From positions 7,991,866 to 8,055,865 of the forward strand of contig JAKSZT010053881.1 in assembly GCA_026826555.1 (NCBI GenBank): a stretch of 64,000 nt of DNA, given 5' to 3'. The translations under genes were made by a program, and so were the position numbers. This DNA comes from Tolypeutes matacus (lineage: Eukaryota > Chordata > Mammalia > Cingulata > Chlamyphoridae). The notes under the pieces are model-generated. The model worked only from the letters and a program-made list of their open reading frames with translations. It was not told the DNA's origin and made no database searches. Of this stretch, positions 34,891 through 45,499 are shown one piece after another (the first letter of the stretch is position 1; every line of letters begins with the position of its first letter).

Positions 34891-34989
34891 ATTTTATTCC
34901 TCAAAAACAGTTTCTCTCTCCTCTTCCCTCTAGAAAACAGGATGCTTTGTATTCCATGTTAAGAGCTTGTTCTTTACCCTCAAGCAGTG

Positions 34990-35700
34990 GAAAGACATTT
35001 AAGAGTTAAAGAAAAGCAAGGCCATGGACAGAGATGCATTTTAGAGCAGTATGGAGGTAGACTTTGAAAAGGACAAGACAACAGGCAAGGCAACCTGTGA
35101 AAATCATTTGCAAATTATTCAAGCAGTTCATTATCAGGGTCTCATCAGGAGAAATGCTAAGACAGATGGAAAGGAAGGGACAGATTTCAGACCTTTTGAG
35201 TGGGACGTTTGCAGTACTTGATGCCTAACCGTACATGGGAGAGGAAGCAATGAAACCTGCCAAGGATAACTTCCAAATTTCTTGTTTGAGTGACTATGTA
35301 ATAGTGTTGGCATCATATGAGACAGAATAAAGAAATGGGAACAAGCTTATAAGAGAAGATAATGACGTGTAGTTGGTCTCATTGAATTCTGAGTACCTGC
35401 ACACTATTTAGATAGAGGTATCCAGCAAGCAGCTGGAAATGGCAGCCTGACGTTCATAGGCTCAACGTGCACCAGAAATATAAAGCTGATTTAGGTGATA
35501 ATTGAAATCGTGAGAATAAACAAGAACATCTAAGGAGAGTATGTAGGGTGAGAAGAGCAGTGAAATGGAAAGAGCAGAATCCAGGGGAATACTAAGACTT
35601 GGGATAGACAAAGAAAAGTAAAGAGGATTCCATGAATGAAATGGAGAAACAGCAGTCAGAAAGAATAAAAGAGGATAAGTAATGCACAATATCCCAAAGT
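34990..35700 (-). mobile_element. L2 LINE fragment
   Basis: Read on the minus strand, segments appear in L2 ORF/3' order; on the plus strand they read ATAGAGGTATCCAGCAAGCAGC, ACCAGAAATATAAAGCTGATTT and CCAGGGGAATACTAAGACTT. Decayed, no ORF. Confidence 0.6.
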
Positions 35701-36964
35701 CAACAGTATGCAGAAATTCAAAATTGATTACATATATGAAATTCGCCAGGAAAAAAAAAATCTAATAAGAGAAGGACATGAACAATGTCCAAAGATTTTG
35801 TCATCAGAATGTACCCACAAAGTACATCACGATGGCACTTCTGGGAGTGCTGGTCTTGAAAGTGTTCCTTTTTACAAATCATATTTAGGAACCTAGAATT
35901 TAAATGTAATGATATGATATCATCAAGAATAAAAGGCCAATACAATAGAAGTTCTCTTTTGATTTGACCTGCTCACCCACGTCTGAAGTAATTAAATTTT
36001 CATTCTGAACGAGGAAAGTAATCTTTTACATCCTCTCTGTAAGTTCAGTAGCCCATGGAATATGTTTCTTCATGCACCTGAAGGAATCACAAATGTTCTA
36101 CACTTGAATATACACACACTCTCTCCTCTGTTTTTATTACATTTTAAATAAGACTTTTAAAATGCTAACTTATCAGAAATACACTAGAGGAAAAAGAAAC
36201 AGCATGGATATAACCCCCTACTAATGAGGCACTAATGCATAATTATTATAATACATGCACTTCTCTCCACAGACGAATATTTATAAACACTGAAACAGTC
36301 TGGTTTACAGTGAAGTCTTACGTACAGATTGTTTTTCTCTTGTGGTTTGTTCTTTTTTCTTATTGTCGTAATATTTAATGAATTTCACAATCTCTGTTCA
36401 TTCTCTGAAAATACTGAATCTGTGTACATAATATGTCCTGCCTTAATGAATGTATAGAGATAAGATATTAAGCAACATTAAACATACCACCATCAAAAAT
36501 AATCAGTTATCTCAATTTTAAACACCTAGAGTTGAACTAAAACACAATATGTTAAAACAAAGCTGGCTGATTTAAGTAATTTCAACAGATGGAGTTTGGG
36601 GAAGGGGGTCAGAGGGAAGCAAACAATTAAATTAATTCAGATACAGCACTGATAAGCTTTGAGAGAGGTTTTTTAAATATAACCCTTCTTCTCAGCCTGA
36701 ATCCTGGGCTAATTGAGAGCTAAAGGATGGAGATCAAAATATCAGCACTATTACTGCAAAAGCCTGTCAAAGTTGGAGGACATGACTTAAATGTGTGAGG
36801 ATGGATATGAACTCCTTCACTCAGTCTTATACAGTACTAAATAACTGCAGGCCTACTCAGCCATTGGAAAACCAAACATTGAAGGAAAGCATTACCCAAA
36901 GACCACATTTCACATTGTATAATTACTCCCATAATTCATTCAAGTTCTATAGAAAATTTACATG
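35701..36964. other. No gene seen; likely unique sequence
   Basis: About 1.26 kb with no named repeat and no convincing exon. Short open stretches (for example 35708-35896) have no recognisable domain. Confidence 0.55.
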
Positions 36965-36975
36965 AAAATTCACAT

Positions 36976-37394
36976 AGAGGAAAATGGATGTGGCTCAACC
37001 CATTGGGCTCCCGTCTACCATATAGGAGGTCCAGGGTTCAATTCCCAGGGCCTCCTGGTGAAAGGCAAGCTGGCCTGCGTGGCAAGCTGGCCCGAGAGGA
37101 GAGCTGGCCCATGCAAAGTGCTGGCCCGTGCAGAGAGCTGGCCCACGTAGGAGTGCTGGTGCAGCAAAATGATGCAACAAAAAGAGACAGAGGAGAGACA
37201 ACAAGAAACACAGCAGACCAGGGAGCTGAGGTGGTGCAATAGATTGAGTGCCTCTCTCCCACTCCGTAAAGTCCCAGGATCTGTTCCCAGTGCTGCCTAA
37301 AGAGAAGACAAACAGACCCAGAAGAACACAGAGAGCAGACAGCAAGCACAAAATCAAGGGGGGAGAGGGGAGATAAATAAATAATCTTTAAAAA
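36976..37394 (+). mobile_element. DAS-type SINE, long form
   Basis: Same long architecture as 11591-11999: tRNA-Ala-like head (A box TGGCTCAACCCATTGGG, B box GGTTCAATTCC), repeated GAGAGCTGGCCCA units, second degraded tRNA-like part, G-rich stretch and (AAAT)n tail. Target duplications AAAATTCACAT are exact at 36965-36975 and 37395-37405. Confidence 0.9.
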
Positions 37395-37405
37395 AAAATT
37401 CACAT

Positions 37406-37826
37406 GGAAGGACAGAATAGGATGTATGTTTCCTGTAAGCAATTGACTATACACACACACATACACACACACACAAAGAGGGAGAAAATGACTGGACTTT
37501 GTGTGCTCAATTCATCTTCCAAACTCACCAGTTAGATAACTCACTGCAACTCTGTGTGTTCCCCCATGGAAACCAGAGGATTGGTCAGGAAGAGATTCCC
37601 ATTCCCCTGATAAATACAAATGATTATTAACTGGTTTCAGTAACATTTGTTTTCCTTTTTCTCAACTTCAGGGTGGGTTAAAACATGTTGCTTATAAGCT
37701 TCAACTGTCTTTGAATCTACTTGTTATAAGACCATGATCATAAGTCTACAGATATGCATTAAATATATACCTATAGATTCTTTTGTAGGGACAAAGTTTG
37801 AGCCCAGAATCATAATTCCCTGAATT
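37406..37826. other. No gene seen; contains an (AC)n tract
   Basis: Interval between two SINEs with an (AC)n microsatellite at 37449-37475, interrupted once. No exon signals. Confidence 0.6.
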
Positions 37827-37842
37827 AAGATCCAGCTACTGA

Positions 37843-38025
37843 GAGGCGGCTGTGGCTCGATCAGTGGGGCTCCCGTTTGCCATATGGGAGGCCCCAGGTT
37901 CGGTTCCTGGGGCATCCTGGTGGAGGCAGGCCCACCCGCACGGCGTGGTTAGCTGACCCAGCAAGCACAAGCAGCGTGGGGGGATAGATGAATAAATAAA
38001 TAAAATCTTTAAAAAAAAAAAAAAA
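37843..38025 (+). mobile_element. DAS-type SINE, short form
   Basis: Same subfamily as 24102-24280. Target duplications AAGATCCAGCTACTGA, 16 bp, are exact at 37827-37842 and 38026-38041. A few CpG-type changes are seen in the T-arm relative to the 52966 copy. Confidence 0.92.
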
Positions 38026-38099
38026 AAGATCCAGCTACTGACTAAGGAAAATTAACATTGAGGAAAAACAGGCCCATAAGTTACATTCCACATTGTATG

Positions 38100-38215
38100 A
38101 ACCCTCCCCATTCATTCATTTTACAAGTCTTTATTGAGAGTCCACTATATTCCAAACACTGGGCTTAGGCTTGAAGATACAAAAATGAACTATGCAAAAT
38201 TCCCGACCTCTAAAA
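38100..38215 (-). mobile_element. L2 LINE 3'-end fragment
   Basis: The plus strand reads CATTCATTTTACAAGTCTTTATTGAGAGTCCACTATATTCCAAACACTGGGCTTAGGC, the common antisense form of the L2-type 3' end. Confidence 0.6.
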
Positions 38216-38374
38216 AAAATCCCCACCAAAAACAAACAAGTTCACTTCAAGAAATAGTAGATGTTTACGGAACCAAAATTCATAAGAGAATTTCGTATAC
38301 GTAAAAAGTAGCCTCTCAAACCAGAGGGGAAAAGTTGTTCCATTAAAGAAGAGGACATGAGATATCTGGGGATA

Positions 38375-38500
38375 TGTATAGGTATAGGTATAGGTACAAG
38401 TAGAGGTACAGGTAGAGGTATAAATATAGGTACAGGTACAGGTGTAAGTACAGGTTCAGGCATATGTTTAGGTTTAGGTATAGGTATGCATAGGTATGGA
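38375..38500 (+). repeat. Degenerate hexamer repeat (TATAGG)n
   Basis: About 20 imperfect units of GGTATA / GGTACA, with TTAGG-like variants toward the 3' end. The strand-specific G and C distribution gives long repeat-coded open frames on both strands, which are artefacts of the repeat. Confidence 0.9.
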
Positions 38501-38504
38501 GAAA

Positions 38505-39205
38505 AAGTGGGGGTGGGTGCAGGGAATCTTTTTCAGCTCTTGTATTCTGTGGCTCTTTCTCTGATTCCACCTGGTCATAAACAAACTTCCAGTCTCAAAT
38601 TCATCAGAACTGGAGTTGTGTTACTCCACTATGCAAAGTGGAAAAATTCCTATAAATGCCAAACCAAGAACTGCAACGGTAAATTGCCTGTTGCCAAATC
38701 TGGAATTGCCCAATTATCTCTGCATTTTCTCTCTCTTCCTATTCTTCAAGATATTGTCTCTAGCTATACACCTGATGAATACTAGATATTATATACCTGA
38801 TGTAACAAGTGTGGAAATAGACCTTCACCATTCTTCTGGTATACTCAACAAATAATCTATTAATTAAGACTTCTATTGAGTTTTTACAGTCATAAAGTAC
38901 TTTCCAGATACCTGCAATTGTCTTAAATTGACATTAAGCATATATGGTAAATAACCTAAATTCATGCATTATTTCTGCTCTTTATTGCAGCCTACTGGAA
39001 TGACAAAAGAGAAATCAAAAGCTATAAATCCACAAGGACAAAGAGAACAGGAGACAAAAGCAGAAGAGGGACGTCTTTCCATCACACTTGAACATGAACA
39101 AAGTGCAGAGGAGAAAACCAACAAAAAACAACTTTAATCATGCCACCAGAACCCAAGGAAAGCAAAGGAGTTCAAGGCACCAGAAAAGTTGGGTTAAAAA
39201 TCTAT
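38505..39205. other. No gene seen; likely unique sequence
   Basis: No named repeat. The 142-codon frame from 38357 is mostly repeat-coded and then shows no domain. Confidence 0.5.
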
Positions 39206-39210
39206 ATGAA

Positions 39211-39296
39211 GGAGAGTGGGTGTAGCTCAGTGGTTGAGCGCCTGTTTTGCATGTATGAGGTCCCAGGTTCAATTCCTGGTACTTCCTTTAAAAAAC
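39211..39296 (+). mobile_element. tRNA-Ala-like SINE monomer
   Basis: The A box is TAGCTCAGTGGTTGAGC and the B box GGTTCAATTCC. The T-stem CCAGG/CCTGG is perfect, and the anticodon-loop position reads TGC (Ala). The anticodon stem is poorly paired and a short A-rich tail follows, so it is a SINE or tRNA pseudogene rather than a functional tRNA. It is the clearest copy showing the tRNA-Ala ancestry of the DAS family here. Confidence 0.8.
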
Positions 39297-39351
39297 AAAT
39301 GCTGGTTGCAAACTACGCAATTGGTATCATGACCCGCTAATGGGTGCCACA

Positions 39352-39406
39352 TGCATCAGTCCACCAAAGGGGTGCTGAAGCAAAGTACCAGAAATCTGTT
39401 GACTTA
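39352..39406 (-). mobile_element. Fragment of LTR family X (3' end, inverted)
   Basis: The plus strand reads CCAAAGGGGTGCTGAAGC then AAAGTACCAGAAATCTGTTG, the reverse complement of the 3' end of the LTRs at 41723-42390 and 3171-3871. Confidence 0.6.
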
Positions 39407-39429
39407 AAAAAAAAATCTCTATATAGTCT

Positions 39430-39568
39430 TGCTACTCAAAATTTGTGAACCAGAAGCATAGACATCTCCTAAAAGCTTGTTAGAAATGTGGAATCCCAGG
39501 CCCCACTCCAGACTTACTGAATCAGGACCTGTATTTTAACAAAATCCCTGGCTGATTTGTAAACATTA
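39430..39568. mobile_element. MER20-like hAT element fragment
   Basis: It contains AGCTTGTTAGAAATGTGGAATCCCAGGCCCCACTCCAGAC and ACTGAATCAGGACCTGTATTTTAACAAAATCC, characteristic of MER20-type hAT-Charlie elements. Confidence 0.7.
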
Positions 39569-39574
39569 TAGATA

Positions 39575-39960
39575 GAGAGGCAGTTCAATTCTCAGAATTC
39601 CTCCCACATCCCACAGAGCCAGGCAACTACGCCACAGCATCCCAAGAAAAGATAAAAAGTTTTCTCTTTGGAGAAGTTGAACTGGAGAGGTTCCAGGCTC
39701 AGGACCACTGCCATAACTGAAGACAGGTGTGAAGTGACAGACAAAGAGCAGGAGACTCTGTTCAAGTATCATAGTGAAAGGTAAGGTCCACAGGTCCCTT
39801 ATGCTGCTCAGCTCTCCAAGGTTCAAGCAACAGGCCCCAGGGTCAAACATCAGAAAATTCCCCTTGGGGGAAACCATCTCAAGGGAGAAGACCTACAGAT
39901 ACTGACATTTGGATATTTTCAATGAAAAGCTATCTCATAACCTTATCCTTCCTAGAGTAA
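39575..39960 (+). mobile_element. Ancient L1M/HAL1 5'-region fragment
   Basis: It shares the CTACAGATACTGACATTTGG / TTCAATGAAAAGCTATCTCA segment with 23690-23745. Confidence 0.45.
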
Positions 39961-40204
39961 AAAAAGAGTAAGAGACAATTCTGATACAAATCAGAACAGA
40001 GTGGCAGTTTTTGTAATACAGTATACATTCTGTCTCTCAGATTGATCTCCAGGTTAGGCCCTGCAGTAAGAATAGCAAACATTCCAATCAAGTGGTAATG
40101 GCTGCCGGTAACACTCAGGCTGGGGGGCAAAAAAAAATGTAATTTATTTGCAATGTGTGCCTCAAGTGCACACATTAATCTCTTCTCAGAGATTTAATCA
40201 CACA

Positions 40205-40365
40205 AGTGATAATAATAAACTAACAGCCTATATTTATTGAGAAACCACCATTTATCCTTTCCCTGCACTATATCACTCAATCTTCACAATTGAAGTAGAT
40301 ATGATTATAATCCCTTTACTTAGATAAGAAATTTGAGAGTTAGGAAGGTTAACTAGACTTCTAGA
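40205..40365 (-). mobile_element. MIR SINE fragment
   Basis: Antisense MIR: TATTTATTGAGAAACCACC, CACTCAATCTTCACAATTG and ATAAGAAATTTGAGAGTTAGG. Confidence 0.6.
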
Positions 40366-40369
40366 TAAA

Positions 40370-40930
40370 ATGGCATATTGAAAATTCACTGCCACTTTTG
40401 CCCCCTCCAGAAACACCACTCATTTTTTTTAAGTGAAACAATATCACAAGGATAGGGGAAAACAGAAAGATGGTAAAATTTTTGGAAACTGGCAAGTAAA
40501 TGAAGAATAGTAAATGATTTATCAAACCCAAGAACAGTGACTCTTAAACTGGCAGGGAGGAAAGCAGAAAACCAACACATTTCATAAAGGAGAATCCCTG
40601 AAATGTTTGGGAATTAGAATTCCAGGCTCTTCTGGAAGTGAAGATAAAGGGAAGTGACTAAAAAATAAAGTAGACTGGTTAAAATCTTTGTTTAAGAAGC
40701 AGTCAAATCCCCAAATCTCTCCCACTTCTACCCTTTTCCCATGAGGGAAAAAAGACAGAGGGTTTATTTTCTGGGGAAGGTAAAACAGAGTTTTTGACCT
40801 GGAGGAACCAGGTACTGTTAAGAGCATGAGTGCTGTAATAAAAACAGGCATCTTATACCCCTGGCTCCCAGAAAACTGGTAGTCTGGTATTCTCCTTCTA
40901 GGCAGGAGAATTCAAAAGTCTTTGCATCTA
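40370..40930 (+). mobile_element. HAL1/L1M 5' region, segment 1
   Basis: Sense HAL1-like sequence with GGTAAAATTTTTGGAAACTGGC and GAGAATCCCTGAAATG. It appears to continue at 41535-41722 and 42396-42540 after two LTR insertions. Confidence 0.5.
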
Positions 40931-41534
40931 TGATGGTCAATTTCATGTGTCAATATGTCTAGGTTTTGGTGTCCAGTTGTTTGGTCAAGCAAGCACTGGC
41001 CTGAATGTGAAGGTATTTCGTGGATTTAGGCCATTAGTCAGTTAATTATATCTATGTCTGATAACATCTAGACTCAACAAAGGAGACTGCCTTCAGCAAT
41101 GAGAGAAGTCTCACCCAATCAGTTGAAGACCCTCAGGAAGAACTGATATTTCAGCAGTCAGAAAGAAGAATTTCTGTCTCTACTCCAGACAACTTCTCCT
41201 TTATTGGAATTCCTAACTTGTGGCTTCTCCTGGGGAATTCAACATCTTCATTGAGTTTCCAATTTGCAGTCTGCCCTATGGAATTTGGCTTACCAATCCT
41301 CACAGTCATGTGAGCCAATTCCTATTTTAAAAGTTTCTATTTCTATTTATATTTATATTTATATTTATGCTTATGCTTATATTTATATTTATATTTATAT
41401 TTATATTTATATTTATATTTATATTTATATTTANNNNNNNNNNATTTATATTTATATTTATATTTATATTTATATTTATATTTATATTTAATGTCCTGTC
41501 AGTTCTGTTTCTCTGGAGAACACTGAATAATATA
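40931..41534 (+). mobile_element. MLT2-like ERVL LTR
   Basis: It starts TGATGGTCAATTTCATGTGTC, has CCCAATCAGTTGAAGACC, GTGAGCCAATTCC and TTCTCTGGAGAACACTGAATAATA. The (ATTTAT)n near its 3' end replaces the usual polyadenylation-region AT repeat. The related 50108-50615 copy carries a (TA)n/(CA)n at the same place. A 10-N gap lies in the repeat. Confidence 0.8.
41338..41490. repeat. (ATTTAT)n hexamer repeat with assembly gap
   Basis: About 140 bp of ATTTAT units with a few GCTTAT variants. Ten Ns at 41434-41443 show the assembler did not resolve its length. Confidence 0.95.
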
Positions 41535-41722
41535 GCAGCCCCATCAGAATCTGACCAGTCCAAGAGGAAATTCCAACTAATCAGATCTCTCCTTCACAGG
41601 GAAAGTCAGAGTAACAAGCTGCATTCATGTATTTAGAGTTTCCAATATGCTTTTTAAATATGAGCAGCCATCCAAAGATGATCAGACACTGAAGAATAAA
41701 ACAAACGGAAAAAATAACTCAG

Positions 41723-42390
41723 TGTAGCAGTTTGGCATTATTTATGAATTCCAGAAATAGATATTGGATTATGTTTGTAAACGGGTTTGTTCCTCTGGGC
41801 ATATTAGATTATATTGGTTTCAGAGGTTTCACTTTTACTTGATTAAATAATTATTGAGGCTTTGATTGGCCAAGTCAGTAGGATGTTGAGTCCCCAACCA
41901 CCAAGGGGGCGGGGACTCACAGAGAAACCACACCAAAGAGAAGGGAGGTTGGAGTTTTGAGCTGGAGCCCCGGGAAGTAGACACACAGAAGAAAAACACA
42001 TAGGAATAGAGACAGCTCCACAGACACGGCAGTGGCCCCGGGAAGAGGGACGAGCTGTTTGCCTGATAGTTTACAGCTGGCCTTGTGGAGAGAGCAGAGC
42101 AGCTGACCCGGAGAGGAACAAACCCTGAGAGAGAGAGGAGACTTACCCAGCCTACAGCTGATATTGGAAGAAGCTGGGAACACGGAGCCTTAAGGGGAAG
42201 AGGGAACCTGAACCCTTGCAGACATTAGAAGCCATCTTGCTCCAACACACAGCAACAGACTTTGATGAGGGAAGTAACTTACACTTTATGGCCTGGTAAC
42301 TGTAAGCTTCTACTCCAAATAAATACCCTTTTATAAAAGCCAACAGATTTCTGGTATTTTGCATCGGCACCCCTTTGGCTGACTAATAGA
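41723..42390 (+). mobile_element. Solo LTR, family X copy 2
   Basis: 668 bp starting TGTAGCAGTTTGGCATTATT and ending GACTAATAGA. Flanking CTCAG at 41718-41722 and 42391-42395 is an exact 5-bp target duplication. Near the 3' end are AATAAA and TATAAAAGCCAA. A GGGGGCGGGG GC box lies at 41905-41914. The LTR interrupts HAL1-like sequence. With no internal region beside it, it is a solo LTR. Confidence 0.85.
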
Positions 42391-42395
42391 CTCAG

Positions 42396-42540
42396 GAAAC
42401 ATAAGTTCCAGGAAAAAAAAAAAAAAAACATTTTAAAAAGCAAAACATGATTAATATCTTCAGAGAGATAGGAGAAGATATTGCAACCATGAAATAAGAA
42501 TGGGATACTATTAAAAAGGAACATCAAAGAGATTAAGTAA
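42396..42540 (+). mobile_element. HAL1/L1M segment after the solo LTR
   Basis: AATATCTTCAGAGAGATAGGAGAAGATATTGCAACCATG is a HAL1/L1M-like segment that follows on from 41535-41722 (AGCAGCCATCCAAAGATGATCAG). Confidence 0.6.
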
Positions 42541-42650
42541 CTTGCCTAGGAAAATACAAGTAGGATAAGGCAGTATCAGGACTGAAACTCAAAACTGTCT
42601 GATTTCAGAGATAAAACCCCGTAACCATTGCACTTACTGTTTCTCAGTGG
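42541..42650 (-). mobile_element. MIR SINE fragment
   Basis: Antisense: GTAACTTGCCTAGGAAAATAC, ACTGAAACTCAAAACTGTCTG and CGTAACCATTGCACTTACTG. Confidence 0.6.
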
Positions 42651-42654
42651 TCTG

Positions 42655-43430
42655 TGTCTTTCTTGCCCTAAAGATTTGAGCAGCAAATGAAAATGAAAAC
42701 AGCTCTTCCTCTACAAGACTGTAAGGACATAAGGTAATCCATATGCTTTGAGGTCCACCTAAACCAAACACTGAGCATAGCACAGTGTTCATGCTCAAAA
42801 GGTGTTTGATTTAGTCAGAAGTTTTGTTTTAACATACAGATGAAAGAAAGAATTCTCTTCATTTAGGGTGACATTCTCTTGCATCTTGGGCAAGTACAGT
42901 GACAGCATCAGCAGTATCAGGTAACTTTGACCCAGTACAACATGGAACTGGCACAATAAGACTTTCCACAGCAGCAAATGCAGGAGACAGCAGTTTTGGA
43001 AATTATCAGAGGTTTTGTTTCAGTGGCTTCATAGAATCATCAATGATTCAGAAGTGCCTTTGCAAATACCAAAGGCCTTAGTAGATCACCCCAGAGAAAC
43101 AGAGTAATAAAAGAGTGAAAATAAAAGACATTCATGGCAGTTGAGGGAAAAGTGAGAGCACATGAGTAAACCCTCTGGGAACTCATAGAAGTATTTGGGG
43201 AGCATTATGAATAGGGAGCATTAGTAGTTCTGCAGTAGTAGCTAATAGCAGAATCAGAGCTTGTGCCTCTGGTACTAATTTGCTTCCAATCTGGTGTTCC
43301 CAGGAATACCCAGATTAGGACAGAGACTGTATGTGAAAGAGTATCTTAGGACATGAACATAGGCTAAGTCATTGATCCAGGAGGACCCTAGACCATAGGT
43401 ATCTTGGGCATGGTGACACAAACAGACAGT
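42655..43430. other. No gene seen; unassigned interval
   Basis: No named repeat. A 60-codon open stretch (42899-43081) shows no domain and no good splice signals. Confidence 0.5.
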
Positions 43431-43439
43431 TCATGGAAA

Positions 43440-44190
43440 ATGAGAAATATATAAATTATAAGCAAATTAAAATATGTCCTTCCTCACTTATAGTTAAAGA
43501 AATACAAACTAAAATTATATGCAATTATTCACTACAAGATTGGCAAATACCAAATTATGTGATAGTACTCACTATTGGGTAAGACATAGGGAAAGAGACT
43601 ACCTCATACACTACTGGTTAGAGTGTAAATTGGTATAACCTCTTGCAAGAGCAATTTGACTATAGCTATCACAGCAGCTTAATTTCTAATTTACCCCACA
43701 GAAATTTCACTAGCAATTTACTTGCAAAAATAAGTCAAGATACATATACAAAAATGTTCACTGAAACATTGTTTATCATAAAACCTGGGAAGACAACTTG
43801 AATAGCCATCAGCAAAAAAATTGGTTTGAATAACTAAGTTCACTTATGCAGTGGAACACTACACAACCATTAGAATGAAGTGGATCTATCTCCAAGATGT
43901 ACTAAAAAATGGAAAATATATAGTTCAGAATATTAAATATAATATACTACTATTCTATCTAAAATATGTATACATATCTATATAAACATAGATACACTTG
44001 TATTTATTTACAAAATAGATGTCAGGCACATTTCTGGAAACTGTTAATAACAGTTACAACAGGAGAGAGGAATTGCAGGTCTGGGATGGGAGGCAGACTT
44101 GTTTTTTAGTCAATGTATGCGAATTTTTACCATGTATTTTTTTTTATTTTCAAGCAAAATATTGTAAGAACATTAAATACAAGAACACAA
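43440..44190 (+). mobile_element. Ancient L1M 3' end
   Basis: Sense L1 ORF2 C-terminal and 3' UTR remains: AAGAAATACAAACTAAAATTATATGC, AAAATGTTCACTGAAACATTGTTTATC, GCAGTGGAACACTACACAACC, then an AATATGTATACATATC tract. Confidence 0.65.
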
Positions 44191-44254
44191 AAGATATTTT
44201 ATGGTTGTGGTAGTCATAATTGAGAAGATGAGATCTGTTGAGTCAGAAACTTAG

Positions 44255-44925
44255 AAGTTATACAAGATTTTACCCTTTCCCTCATCCTCTATATCTGATC
44301 ACCAAATGCAATCAGTTCTACCTCCAAAATTACTCACAAATCTGTAACCAACCAGTCATCCTCTCCTCTACCTTACTTAACACAGTGATAATATTTCCCC
44401 AGTTTACTCTAATTTCTTTCTTACTAGGAGCTCTGCATCTAGGATTTCTTGAATCCATATTCCACACAGTAGCCTGGGAGATATCTCAATTGCCCCATCC
44501 CTCTGCTTAAACCCCTTCAATAGTTCCTCGTCTTCTTTCAAATAAAATCTAAACTACTTGGTGTTTCAAGTAATTGTGATTTGGCCCCTGCCTGCCTCAT
44601 CTATCACTGTCTCCACTCTTTCTCTCCCCTGCCCATCAGCCCACAAACCTGCTACTCTTAATTCTTGCAAGCTCCCTGTCTCATAATACCTAGTCCATGT
44701 TGTTTTCACTTGCTAAAATACTTTAGATCTATCTAATGCCTACTATTCTTCTCTTTCTTTCTCTATCTAATGCCTACTATTCTTTAATATTGGTTTACTT
44801 GGTAGCTCTACTCTGATTGTGAACCTCTTTATGTAGCCACTTTTATTGTCCTATCCTACCACTATGCCAGATACATAATGGGCTCTCTGTAAGTATTTGT
44901 TGAATAAATGAGACAAGCTAGGCAA
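44255..44925 (+). mobile_element. L2 LINE 3' part
   Basis: Sense L2 order: CAATAGTTCCTCGTCTTCTTTC, TTTGGCCCCTGCCTGCCTC, CTCTGTAAGTATTTGTTGAATAAATGAG. A 35-bp tandem duplication of TCTATCTAATGCCTACTATTC lies at about 44728-44785. Confidence 0.75.
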
Positions 44926-45037
44926 ACCAACTATCATTCAAATGAGGTAAGGGCAACTCCTCCATTCAAAAATAAGGTCATCCTTGAAAGAAAGGATTCT
45001 TGTTAATACATCTTTCAATGTCTTTTTCTTGCTCTTT

Positions 45038-45493
45038 GTTATAGTTACCAGCTGCTAAGACAAATATTTTATAATGGTTTGGCTTAAACAATAGAAATTT
45101 ATTGGTTCATGGTTTTGAAACTAGGAGAAGTCCAAAATTGAGGTGTTAGCAAGGCAATACTTTCTTCCTGAAGACTGTGGCATTCTGGGGCTGGCTGCCA
45201 GTGATCCTTGGCTTTTCTGTCACGTGGCCATGCACATGACGGCATTATCTCCTTTCTCTTCTGGGTACCATTTACTTCCAGTTTCTCACTCCTCCCCATG
45301 GCTTTCTTTCGCTACTCCTGAATTTATTTTGCTTATAAAGCAATCTGGATTAAGACCCAACCTCATTCAGTTGTGCCACACCTTAACCAAAAAATAACAT
45401 ATTCAAGAGATACTAATTACAGTAAGATCCCCCCTCCCCAGAATGCAGATGAAGAGCATGTGTCTTGGAGGGTACACAATTCAACCTACCACA
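45038..45493 (+). mobile_element. MaLR-like LTR
   Basis: It starts TGTTATAGTTACCAGCTGCT, then GGTTTGGCTTAAACAATAGAAATTTATTGG, ATAAAGCAATCTGGATTAAG, and ends CAATTCAACCTACCACA, following the MST/MLT1 layout. Confidence 0.75.
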
Positions 45494-45499
45494 CTCTCC

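Noticed and set aside
36995..37472. 120-144 codon open frames on both strands around 37.0-37.5 kb
   Set aside because: They are translations of the long-form DAS SINE, seen again at 11.6-12.0 kb.
38242..38785. Long open frames on both strands near 38.2-38.8 kb
   Set aside because: Produced by the hexamer repeat, with no domain outside it.
41264..41636. Open frames of alternating Ile-Tyr or Phe-Ile or Asn-Ile across an N gap
   Set aside because: Translation of (ATTTAT)n; not protein-coding.
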